A stretch of DNA of 35,518 nucleotides from JAISGQ01 sp045604965. Its GTDB lineage: Bacteria > Bacillota > Clostridia > Oscillospirales > Acutalibacteraceae. The notes under the pieces were generated by a model. The model worked only from the letters and a program-made list of their open reading frames with translations. It had not been told where the DNA came from and did no database searches. Made by a program: the position numbers and the translations under genes. The stretch is from positions 1-35,518 of the forward strand of contig JAZUPB010000034.1 of the NCBI GenBank assembly GCA_045604965.1, given 5' to 3'. Of this stretch, positions 1 through 6,474 are shown one piece after another (position 1 is the stretch's first letter; the number at the start of each line of letters is the position of its first letter).

Positions 1-103
1 CGCCTTCACGAATCTTTACGTGAACCTTAACGGTATCACCGATGTTGAATTCGAGCTTGTCAGCACGCAGGCTGCTTTCGGAAATGAGTTTTAATGCGTC
101 CAT
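1..103 (-). CDS. rplS: 50S ribosomal protein L19, 5' end only
   Basis: This is the N-terminal 34 codons of ribosomal protein L19, which lies at the 30S-50S interface. The gene runs off the left edge of the window. The visible protein has the L19 signature near its start: an acidic and hydrophobic helix followed by FNIGDTVKVHVKIREG, which matches the family's FRPGDTVRVHVKV motif. The ATG is preceded by a strong TAAGGAGGAT ribosome-binding site at 111-120. A promoter lies about 140 bases upstream, which leaves an unusually long leader for a ribosomal protein gene and suggests autoregulation. The identification is firm; the rest of the gene cannot be judged. Confidence 0.93.
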   Translation of the reverse strand, partial: MDALKLISESSLRADKLEFNIGDTVKVHVKIREG

Positions 104-233
104 TCTAAATATCCTCCTTAGATTTACAGACATTCATACCCGAAACCGACAGAGGAATGTCCACCTTGATAAATTTCAACCGCGGCGAAAAGAGTACCGC
201 CGGAAGGCTCGTGTTTTCCGTACACACAAAGCA
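104..233 (-). promoter_or_regulatory. Structured 5' leader of rplS, possible L19 leader
   Basis: About 130 bases lie between the predicted transcription start (near 233) and the rplS ATG. They contain a 7-base-pair hairpin with arms GACATTC/GAATGTC (129-135 and 155-161), placed just before the ribosome-binding site, and a GC-rich GGCGG/CGCCG hairpin further upstream. Firmicutes have a known L19 leader RNA family that represses rplS when L19 is in excess. Membership in that family is inferred from position and hairpins only; no covariance search was possible. Confidence 0.42.
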
Positions 234-239
234 TAATGA

Positions 240-268
240 ATTATATCACATCAAAATTCGATATGCAA
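240..268 (-). promoter_or_regulatory. Sigma-A promoter of rplS
   Basis: Read on the minus strand, a -35 box TTGCAT (268-263) is followed after 17 bases by a perfect TATAAT (245-240). A TG dinucleotide one base before the -10 makes it an extended -10. It points toward rplS and sits downstream of trmO, so rplS can be transcribed independently. Confidence 0.72.
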
Positions 269-311
269 GCAATTTTACATCATTTTTCAAAATAATTTCT
301 ATATATTGTAT

Positions 312-1007
312 TTATACATTTTTCTTGATAATTTCAGTGACAAAAAGTGTTTCTCCGTCAGTTCGGAATTTTACCTCAACATCGGCAAAATTCATACCGT
401 ACACCCTATCGGGATCATTATGATATGAAGGTCTCGGATCAAGTGAAAGAACTCCTATCAGAGCCTCTCTTTTTTCCTCAGGCAAAACCTCAAGAAGCCC
501 TTTATCGCACCTTACATCAAGTTTTTTCTCAGAAAATTTTCCTGTAAATCCGTTTGTCGCATCCTGAATACAGTCTGCATACGGAAGATAAGGTTTGATA
601 TCGTATATAGGTGTGCCGTCCAACAGATCAGCACCGGAGACAGTGATTACAGGACCATTGACATCATCTAATTCAATTTTTTCAATTTTTACAGCCGATA
701 ATCCTATCGGATTCGGTCTGAAAGGAGAACGTGTTGCAAAAACACCGACTCTTGTATTTCCTCCAAGCCTCGGCGGTCTTACTGTAGGAGACCAATCATC
801 TCGCACAGCCTTCGAAAACTGCCAGATTATCCAGAGATGTGAGTATTCTTCAAGTCCTCTGACTGCATCAGCTACGGCATATTCACTTTCGAATATTATT
901 TTTGAGGTAAGTGACTGAACAAGTCCGCTTTGTCTCGGAATACCGAATTTTTCGCTGAAATCACTTTTAATATGTGCTATTGGCTTTATATGAAATTCCG
1001 AATCCAT
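312..1007 (-). CDS. trmO: tRNA (N6-threonylcarbamoyladenosine37-N6)-methyltransferase TrmO
   Basis: TrmO (older names TsaA, YaeB) uses SAM to methylate N6 of t6A at position 37 of ANN-decoding tRNAs. The 231-residue product has the family's beta-barrel signature: an N-terminal PIAHIKSDFSEKFGIPRQ strand-turn, HLWIIW around residue 60, and the diagnostic RVGVFATRSPFRPNPIGLS block around residues 88-106. DGTPIYDIKPYLPYAD follows further on. The length fits the family. A GTG one codon upstream is also in frame, but the ATG at 1007 is better spaced from the AGGAGG at 1014-1020. The gene has its own extended -10 promoter immediately upstream. There is nothing to suggest it is damaged. Confidence 0.93.
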   Translation of the reverse strand: MDSEFHIKPIAHIKSDFSEKFGIPRQSGLVQSLTSKIIFESEYAVADAVRGLEEYSHLWIIWQFSKAVRDDWSPTVRPPRLGGNTRVGVFATRSPFRPNPIGLSAVKIEKIELDDVNGPVITVSGADLLDGTPIYDIKPYLPYADCIQDATNGFTGKFSEKKLDVRCDKGLLEVLPEEKREALIGVLSLDPRPSYHNDPDRVYGMNFADVEVKFRTDGETLFVTEIIKKNV

Positions 1008-1027
1008 CACATCTCCTCCTTTTGATC

Positions 1028-1036
1028 ATTATATCA
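1028..1036 (-). promoter_or_regulatory. Extended -10 promoter of trmO
   Basis: The minus strand reads TGATATAAT (1036-1028), a perfect extended -10. The -35 region (TTTTAA, 1056-1051) is weak. The predicted start site near 1022 leaves only about 14 untranslated bases, just enough for the ribosome-binding site. Confidence 0.6.
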
Positions 1037-1093
1037 TATACAAATTTAAATTAAAACACCCTATTATCTTTTATTCTTAACCGGCCACTCAAG

Positions 1094-1122
1094 TTGACTT
1101 TACTGTTTTTATGTGATAAAAT
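1094..1122 (+). promoter_or_regulatory. Sigma-A promoter for the 1155 gene
   Basis: TTGACT (1094-1099), a 17-base spacer and TAAAAT (1117-1122), with TG one base before the -10. The spacing is ideal. The predicted start near 1129 gives a 25-base leader to the TTG-initiated gene at 1155. Confidence 0.7.
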
Positions 1123-1154
1123 TAGAAAAATATTATCAACCGAGGTGTTGAGGC

Positions 1155-1670
1155 TTGCAGAATGAGCTCGTTCTTAACAGAGAATACAGTCAGATAACTG
1201 ACCTTTATTTTGCCGTATGGGAAGATAAAAGCGCCGCAAATTATATTTGGGTCAAAATCGCAGAAAAAAAACTTGAAACAGGCGTACAGGCTGTAGCTGA
1301 AGATCCTGTTGCAGCAAAGCTTGAGGGCGCGAATAAAAAACCGTTCATCGAACTCATTACATACGCTGAAGACGGTACTCCCATATTAAATTTCGATCAG
1401 AATGAAGAAGATCTTATCAAGGGCGAACGTGGAAATGATATTCCCGACGATGCACTTGAAAACTTCAGACTTGCGCTCCAGAAGCTAGACATTCTGGGCT
1501 GGCGAAATCATTTCCCATCTAACAGAAAAGGTATATCCTGGCGCATAGACATATATAAAACCAGCGGTCAGAAGCATATGGACGGTCAGGCTCGATATCC
1601 GATGGAGTGGGGCGCATTCAGCAAGGCAATGAGCGAAATCGTCGAAAAATCGACCAATATTACTGATTGA
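1155..1670 (+). CDS. Uncharacterised acidic cytoplasmic protein
   Basis: The 171-residue product is not recognised with confidence. It has no signal peptide, membrane segment or cysteine, and it is acidic and rich in Trp and aromatic residues. Its last 50 residues read as a tryptophan-containing strand (GISWRIDIYKTSGQ) followed by YPMEWGAFSKAMSEIV. This resembles a 'W-x-I-x-I ... YP-x-x-F/W-x-x-F' ending that I recall from several uncharacterised clostridial proteins; no function follows from that. TTG at 1155 is chosen because GAGGTG (1142-1147) lies seven bases before it and no in-frame ATG starts near it. A strong promoter of its own lies at 1094-1122. Confidence 0.78.
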   Translation: MQNELVLNREYSQITDLYFAVWEDKSAANYIWVKIAEKKLETGVQAVAEDPVAAKLEGANKKPFIELITYAEDGTPILNFDQNEEDLIKGERGNDIPDDALENFRLALQKLDILGWRNHFPSNRKGISWRIDIYKTSGQKHMDGQARYPMEWGAFSKAMSEIVEKSTNITD

Positions 1671-1676
1671 TTATTA

Positions 1677-1700
1677 GGCTGTCAGCTTTGTCTGGCAGCC
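1677..1700 (+). terminator. Stem-loop after the 1155 gene, possible weak terminator
   Basis: A 9-base-pair stem GGCTGTCAG/CTGGCAGCC (one G-U pair) encloses a six-base loop. The following bases, AAAATTAATTT, are not U-rich enough for a canonical intrinsic terminator. It may instead be a partial terminator or an mRNA-end stabiliser between this gene and the DUF554 gene. Confidence 0.3.
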
Positions 1701-1728
1701 AAAATTAATTTACGGAGGCAAAATATTT

Positions 1729-2427
1729 ATGCTTGGTGTATTGGTAAACACCGGAACTGTACTTCTTGGAAGCACTATAGGATTACTTATAAAAGGCGGT
1801 ATTCCCAAAAAGATATCTGATGCAGTAATGCTTGCTCTCGGTCTGTGCACCGTAGCGATTGGTATTGACGGTCTTGTAAAAGGCGGAAATATAATTATAC
1901 TTATTATAAGTATGGTGCTCGGTACATTTATCGGAACATTGCTCAAAATCGATGACGGTATCAACACTCTTGCTGATAAGATCACTGCAAAGTTCTCCAA
2001 AGGAAAAAATGAAAGAAGCTTTTCTGAAGGATTTGTCACAGCCTGTCTCGTATTTTGCGTAGGTTCAATGACAATTGTCGGTTCATTGCAGTCAGGACTT
2101 ACAGGCAATAACGATCTTATTTTCACCAAGTCACTGCTGGATTTCATATCTTCTATGATGCTTTCGGTAAGCCTTGGTATCGGCGTTATTTTTTCATCGA
2201 TTTTTGTTTTTCTTTTCCAGGGTGCTTTGGTACTTTTTTCAGGTTTTCTCTCCCCTGTGCTCGGTGAATATGAAATCGCACAGATATCCTTTGTAGGTTC
2301 ACTTATGGTACTTGCTCTGGGGCTTAACATTATGGGGATAACAAAGCTTAAGGTCGCCGATTATCTCCCCGCTCTTGTTATCGCACCGCTGCTCTGCTAC
2401 ATTCCTTTTTATATTTTTCAGCAATAA
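1729..2427 (+). CDS. DUF554 family integral membrane protein
   Basis: The 232-residue protein belongs to the DUF554 family (YdfK of Bacillus, YqgA of E. coli), whose transport or other function is unknown. The start LGVLVNTGTVLLGSTIGLLIK and the GDxI-type turn before LADKI are typical. About six hydrophobic stretches are visible (near residues 1-20, 30-70, 100-125, 140-170, 185-205 and 210-230), and there is no large soluble domain. The length matches the family. The ATG is preceded by an ACGGAGG ribosome-binding site. It ends 16 bases before ispF and the two are probably co-transcribed; there is no obvious functional link to isoprenoid synthesis. Confidence 0.85.
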   Translation: MLGVLVNTGTVLLGSTIGLLIKGGIPKKISDAVMLALGLCTVAIGIDGLVKGGNIIILIISMVLGTFIGTLLKIDDGINTLADKITAKFSKGKNERSFSEGFVTACLVFCVGSMTIVGSLQSGLTGNNDLIFTKSLLDFISSMMLSVSLGIGVIFSSIFVFLFQGALVLFSGFLSPVLGEYEIAQISFVGSLMVLALGLNIMGITKLKVADYLPALVIAPLLCYIPFYIFQQ

Positions 2428-2443
2428 TTACGAGGTGATTGAT

Positions 2444-2911
2444 ATGAGAATAGGTCACGGTTACGATGTACATAAACTGGTTGAGAACAGACCTCTTATA
2501 ATCGGAGGCGTATCTATCCCACACAGTCTCGGACTTTTAGGACATTCCGATGCGGATGTTCTGACTCACGCTGTTATGGATGCATTGCTCGGCGCCTGCG
2601 CTCTAGGAGATATCGGACTTCATTTTCCCGATACCGACGAAAGATTCAAGGGAGCTGACAGTCTCCGCCTTCTCGAAGAGGTTTGCCGTCTGATTCGTCA
2701 AAAAGGTTTTGAAATTGGTAATATTGACGCTACAATACTCGCTCAAAAACCTAAGCTTCGCCCGTATATCGCTCAGATGACCGAGAATATCGCAAGGGTA
2801 TGCAATATAGATATTTCTCAGGTAAATATTAAGGCAACCACCGAGGAAGGACTCGGTTTCACAGGAGCTCAGGAAGGTATCGCATCCCACGCCGTTGCTC
2901 TTGTTTTGTAA
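2444..2911 (+). CDS. ispF: 2-C-methyl-D-erythritol 2,4-cyclodiphosphate synthase IspF
   Basis: IspF converts 4-diphosphocytidyl-2-C-methyl-D-erythritol 2-phosphate to the cyclic diphosphate, releasing CMP, in the MEP pathway to isoprenoids. The 155-residue protein has the standard family length. The metal ligands are visible as D8 and H10 in GHGYDVH and H42 in DVLTHAVMDA. GHSDAD follows the first sheet, and LGFTGAQEGIASHAV near the end is the CMP-binding segment. The ATG at 2444 fits the known N-terminus MRIGxGYDVH and has GAGGTG upstream. An in-frame start further upstream lies inside the DUF554 gene and would add 23 unconserved residues, so it is rejected. A strong terminator follows the gene. 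Confidence 0.96.
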   Translation: MRIGHGYDVHKLVENRPLIIGGVSIPHSLGLLGHSDADVLTHAVMDALLGACALGDIGLHFPDTDERFKGADSLRLLEEVCRLIRQKGFEIGNIDATILAQKPKLRPYIAQMTENIARVCNIDISQVNIKATTEEGLGFTGAQEGIASHAVALVL

Positions 2912-2916
2912 CACTC

Positions 2917-2954
2917 AAAAATCCGTCTGCATAAAATATTGCAGACGGATTTTT
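2917..2954 (+). terminator. Intrinsic terminator after ispF
   Basis: Perfect 15-base arms (2917-2931 and 2940-2954) with core ATCCGTCTGCA/TGCAGACGGAT around an eight-base loop, ending in a T run. It separates ispF from the DUF3343 gene. Some read-through is likely, because no clear promoter is visible before 2978. Confidence 0.85.
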
Positions 2955-2977
2955 ATTTATATATGAAGGTGTAAATT

Positions 2978-3205
2978 ATGGATAAAAGAATACTGACGAT
3001 AGGATCTCTGACCCACACAATAAAGGGTCAGGAACTTCTTCTCCGCGCAGGTATAATTGCTCAGGTAAAAAAACTTTCCCCCAGCCAGGATACAAACGGC
3101 TGCAGTCAGGGGCTGGAAATTTATCGCAGTGATCTTGATTCTGCGCTTAACATTCTCAGTGATTCGGGGATAAGGGTAACTCATATACGAGGAGGCGGAC
3201 TATGA
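2978..3205 (+). CDS. DUF3343 protein, putative sulfur/selenium carrier
   Basis: The 75-residue protein belongs to the DUF3343 family (Pfam 'Se/S carrier-like'), small proteins often encoded next to YedF/TusA-like proteins or cysteine desulfurases. Visible features are an N-terminal strand, THTIKGQELLLRAGI (the family's 'A-x-x-AE-xx-L' helix), a single cysteine C42 at the position of the conserved cysteine, and the C-terminal SGIRVTHIRGGGL strand. Its stop codon overlaps the next gene's start by four bases (ATGA), so the two are translationally coupled. I infer that C42 accepts persulfide or selenide from that enzyme; this has not been shown for the family. Confidence 0.8.
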   Translation: MDKRILTIGSLTHTIKGQELLLRAGIIAQVKKLSPSQDTNGCSQGLEIYRSDLDSALNILSDSGIRVTHIRGGGL

Positions 3206-4332
3206 TTTATCTTGATAACGCCGCCACAACATCACCAAAGCCCGCTGCAGTTCTCAGAGAATTGACAGCGGGAGCATCAAAATACTCGGCAAACCCGGGC
3301 CGAAGCGGTCATTTTCTTTCAATGAACTGCGCTGATAAACTATTTAAATGCCGTGAAAACACAGCATCGTTCTTCGGTCTATCATCACCTGAAAGATGTA
3401 TCTTCACATACAACTGTACAACAGCGATCAATATGGTGCTGAAAGGAACTCTGCAAAAAGGCGATCATATAATCATATCTGACCTTGAACACAACGCAGT
3501 TCTCAGACCGTTAAATTCACTTGCACAGCACGGCATCGAAATAACCAAGGCACATTTTGTAAGAAACGATAAAGATGCAACCTTAAGAAATTTTAAGCAG
3601 TCTATAAAAAAGAATACAAAACTTATTTTCTGCACTCACGCATCTAATGTAACCGGCGATATCCTCCCTGTATACGAGCTTTCAACACTTGCCAAAGAAT
3701 ACAATCTTCTTTTTGGTATCGATTGCGCGCAAAGCGCAGGTGTTATTCCGATAAATATGGGAAAAATAGGTGCTGATTTTATCTGTGTTCCTTCTCACAA
3801 GGGATTGTATGGTATAATGGGCTGCGGTACACTGCTTCTTAGTGAAAAAACAAAACTACGCGTTCTTGTAGAAGGCGGAACGGGAAATAATTCTTTGATG
3901 CCGTTCCAGCCCGATGAATATCCCGAACGACTTGAAAGCGGAACAGTTAATCTTCCCGGAATAATAGCTATGAGTGCAGGTGTTGATTTTGTACGCACTA
4001 ATGGCATCGAAAATATTTGTCGTCGCGAGCTGGAATTCTGCACTCAGCTTGAATATGAGCTTAAAAGACTCGATAATGTTACCATCCATTCCTGTGAGGA
4101 AAAAGATTCACGTACTGCTCTGACAACAATAACTGTTAACGGTATTGACAGTGAATCACTTGCATTAAAATTATCCGATGAAGGATTTGCTGTCCGAGGC
4201 GGACTTCACTGTGCCCCTGACGCACACAGAGTTCTTGGTACTCTTAATGGCGGTGCTGTTCGAATTTCCCCCTCGTGCTTCACTTCCTGTTCTGTTATCC
4301 CATTACTTGTAAATGCAATAAAAAAGTGTTAA
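3202..4332 (+). CDS. Cysteine desulfurase-like PLP enzyme (class V aminotransferase fold)
   Basis: The 376-residue protein is a SufS/CsdA-type enzyme that would remove sulfur (or selenium) from cysteine to form an enzyme persulfide. The start MIYLDNAATTSPKP is diagnostic. PLP-contacting residues appear as HNAV near residue 97 and IDCAQSAG at 173-180. K200 in SHKGLYG is the Schiff-base lysine. C337 in GGLHCAPDAH occupies the catalytic cysteine position. The loop is short, as in the group associated with DUF3343 rather than in NifS/IscS. The gene is coupled to DUF3343 upstream and lies 25 bases before mnmM, which suggests a role in supplying sulfur for tRNA or other thio-compounds. The physiological acceptor is inferred. 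Confidence 0.87.
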   Translation: MIYLDNAATTSPKPAAVLRELTAGASKYSANPGRSGHFLSMNCADKLFKCRENTASFFGLSSPERCIFTYNCTTAINMVLKGTLQKGDHIIISDLEHNAVLRPLNSLAQHGIEITKAHFVRNDKDATLRNFKQSIKKNTKLIFCTHASNVTGDILPVYELSTLAKEYNLLFGIDCAQSAGVIPINMGKIGADFICVPSHKGLYGIMGCGTLLLSEKTKLRVLVEGGTGNNSLMPFQPDEYPERLESGTVNLPGIIAMSAGVDFVRTNGIENICRRELEFCTQLEYELKRLDNVTIHSCEEKDSRTALTTITVNGIDSESLALKLSDEGFAVRGGLHCAPDAHRVLGTLNGGAVRISPSCFTSCSVIPLLVNAIKKC

Positions 4333-4357
4333 GCTTTTTCTGAAAGAGAGTGATTTT

Positions 4358-4924
4358 ATGAAGCCGCTTAACACCTTGAGTCTTGCTCACGATTTTATAC
4401 GCGCTAATGTGCACTCAGGAGATATATGCATTGATGCAACTGCAGGACGCGGACGTGATACTGCTCTGCTTTGCGAGCTTGTGGGAGAAAACGGTCACGT
4501 ATTTGCTTTCGATATACAAGAAGAAGCTATCGAAAGCACTGCCGAACTTCTGCGTTCTCAAAATCTGAACAATCGAGCGGAGCTTATCTGCGACGGTCAC
4601 GAAAACATGGAGAAATACACTGAAGCAGGTACAGTCTCCTGCGTGGTATTCAATTTCGGCAGACTGCCCGGCGGTGATCCTTTGATCTTTTCAAAAGCAG
4701 AAACCAGTGTCAAAGCTATAGATGCTGCACTGAGACTTCTGAAAAGCGAAGGTGTTCTGTGTCTGTGCATATACTACGGTTCTTTCAACGGCTATGATGA
4801 GCGCGACGCATTGCTTCAGCATCTGCAGAGCCTCGACGACAGGAAATATACCGTACTGCTTTCGGAATTCGTAAACAGACACGGCGAACCGCCTCTTTTA
4901 GCTTTTGTGTGGAACCGAGGATAA
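4358..4924 (+). CDS. mnmM: tRNA wobble-uridine methyltransferase MnmM (YtqB family)
   Basis: The 188-residue protein is a class I SAM methyltransferase of the YtqB/rRNA_methylase family. The Bacillus subtilis member is MnmM, which methylates 5-aminomethyl-2-thiouridine at tRNA position 34 in bacteria lacking the MnmC methylase domain. Motif I is DATAGRGRDT near residues 28-37, AFDIQ is the SAM-ribose acidic motif near 50-54, and VVFNFGRLPGGD near 93-104 is the family's NPP-like catalytic segment. The conserved C-terminal strand (VNRHGEPPLLAFV) is intact. It lies downstream of the cysteine desulfurase, consistent with thiouridine biology. Its last 140 bases are also coding on the opposite strand for the flippase. 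Confidence 0.88.
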   Translation: MKPLNTLSLAHDFIRANVHSGDICIDATAGRGRDTALLCELVGENGHVFAFDIQEEAIESTAELLRSQNLNNRAELICDGHENMEKYTEAGTVSCVVFNFGRLPGGDPLIFSKAETSVKAIDAALRLLKSEGVLCLCIYYGSFNGYDERDALLQHLQSLDDRKYTVLLSEFVNRHGEPPLLAFVWNRG

Positions 4925-6377
4925 ACAGGAAATAAATCAGAACCATAATAATACTGAATAACACTGCACCGACCTTATCGGGGATTCCCGATAAGGTCTT
5001 TTTCAGGAAATATGTTATTGAACCTGCAGCAAAAATGCACACAAGCGACGACAAAAATGCACCTGCATACTCAGAAGCATTTGCTTTTTTTCTTAATCTC
5101 AGAACACACATGACAGGAGTAAAAATATTACTTATAATCATAGTCACAAGTACTCCTGCAACACCAATCCTTGGCACAAGCAATATTATAAAGATAAGTC
5201 TCAGAACACCGTCTGCAGCATTATATCTGAGCAGACTGTTCTGTTCTCCGAGCCCACGTAATACCGACGAGCATATTGTTTCACAGTACATCAACGGTAC
5301 CAACGGAGCAAGCACTGTTAAAATTGTTGAAAGCTCCGGCTCATTATAAACAATAACACCCCATTCTCTGCCGAACAAAAAGAATACCGCGCTTATTGGA
5401 AATGCACATATTATTGTCAGATTAACCGCGCTCTCGATTGTCTTTTTAACTTTTTTATTTTTCCCCAGTGCATTGTATCGCACTATCTCAGGTATCAGAA
5501 GCGTACCTGCTGCAGTAAGCATCGCCGACGGAAAAAACATAAGCGGAACTGCCATTGAATGAATCATTCCAAGTTTTGCGAGTCCTTCTTCTCTGCTCAA
5601 CCCAAAAGCCACAAGACATATGGGTATAAGTGAGCTTTCCACTGTACGAAGTGTGGAAGTTAGATAATGTGATGCGGTTATAGGCAATGTATGTTCAAAT
5701 ATTCGTTTTCCTATATTCTCAGGAGCTTTTGATGTTTCTTTCTTGGAACATATATAAATTATCGATATAAGTGCACACCCTGAAAATTCTGCAATAAGAT
5801 CACATATAGCTACCGCAAGACATCCGCTTGATGCATCTGTTGTTATTTTCGGAACTAATATAAGACAGGACACCAGTCTGACAACCTGCTCAAAAAACTG
5901 CGAAAGTGATGGAGGCAGCATCTTTCTTCTCGCTGTATACCAGCCTCTGAGCATTGCCGAAATACTGACAAAGGGAAGCGCTGCGGCAAGAATACACAAG
6001 CTGTTTACCGTTCTTGTATCCTTCAGCCAGTGTTCTGCTATTACACCGGATAAGCCAATCATCAGCAATGCAGCTGTAAGGGCAAGGCTTAAACTTATGT
6101 ATATACACCGTCTCAAAGTCCCCCTGCAGGTTTTTTCATCACCCTTCGCAAGCTCCTGTGAAGAAATTCTTGTAACCGCAACTGACATTCCCGACACAGA
6201 AAGTCCCGACGCCAGAATATACACCGACATTACAAGGCTGTACAAACCCATTCCTTCCGCTTTCATACTTCTTGCAAGCTGCATACTCAGATAAAGTCCC
6301 AGAAGCTTTACAGCCATAGATGATGCAGTCATAATTATTGTATTTTTTGCAAATAATGTCTTTCTTCCCTCTTCCAT
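4785..6377 (-). CDS. SpoVB/MurJ-like polysaccharide flippase (MVF/MATE superfamily)
   Basis: This 530-residue membrane protein belongs to the oligosaccharide flippase superfamily, nearest to stage V sporulation protein B. Such proteins move lipid-linked sugars such as peptidoglycan precursors across the cytoplasmic membrane, in sporulation for spore-cortex synthesis. About 14 hydrophobic segments are visible. Typical features are the N-terminal FAKNTIIMTASSMAVKLLG helix, GLYSLVMSVY, an LLIPEIVRYNALG-like central segment and SSVLRGLGEQNS. ATG at 6377 is preferred because the AGAGGTG ribosome-binding site overlaps the alternative GTG at 6386. The last 46 residues, after the final membrane helix, are charged, unlike the family, and are antisense to mnmM. 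Confidence 0.86.
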   Translation of the reverse strand: MEEGRKTLFAKNTIIMTASSMAVKLLGLYLSMQLARSMKAEGMGLYSLVMSVYILASGLSVSGMSVAVTRISSQELAKGDEKTCRGTLRRCIYISLSLALTAALLMIGLSGVIAEHWLKDTRTVNSLCILAAALPFVSISAMLRGWYTARRKMLPPSLSQFFEQVVRLVSCLILVPKITTDASSGCLAVAICDLIAEFSGCALISIIYICSKKETSKAPENIGKRIFEHTLPITASHYLTSTLRTVESSLIPICLVAFGLSREEGLAKLGMIHSMAVPLMFFPSAMLTAAGTLLIPEIVRYNALGKNKKVKKTIESAVNLTIICAFPISAVFFLFGREWGVIVYNEPELSTILTVLAPLVPLMYCETICSSVLRGLGEQNSLLRYNAADGVLRLIFIILLVPRIGVAGVLVTMIISNIFTPVMCVLRLRKKANASEYAGAFLSSLVCIFAAGSITYFLKKTLSGIPDKVGAVLFSIIMVLIYFLFILGSTQKLKEAVRRVCLRIPKAVRYISCRRGSADAEAMRRAHHSR

Positions 6378-6405
6378 TTGCGTCACCTCTTATCGCATAT
6401 TTTCC

Positions 6406-6434
6406 TTGACTGACAGAACTGTGCGTGATATATT
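6406..6434 (+). promoter_or_regulatory. Sigma-A promoter of metY
   Basis: TTGACT (6406-6411), a 17-base spacer and TATATT (6429-6434). The predicted start near 6441 leaves a leader of only about 34 bases, too short for a SAM riboswitch or T-box. Confidence 0.72.
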
Positions 6435-6474
6435 TATTTTTAACGAGAATATCATCTCAACGGAGGGATAGAGT

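Noticed and set aside
1710..2330. Long open frame (206 codons) on the minus strand opposite the DUF554 gene
   Set aside because: It mirrors a recognised membrane protein gene, has low-complexity Ile/Ser/Pro content and no ribosome-binding site; it is a shadow frame.
6435..6474. Possible SAM riboswitch or T-box before metY
   Set aside because: The predicted leader is only about 34 bases, too short, and shows no T-box motif.
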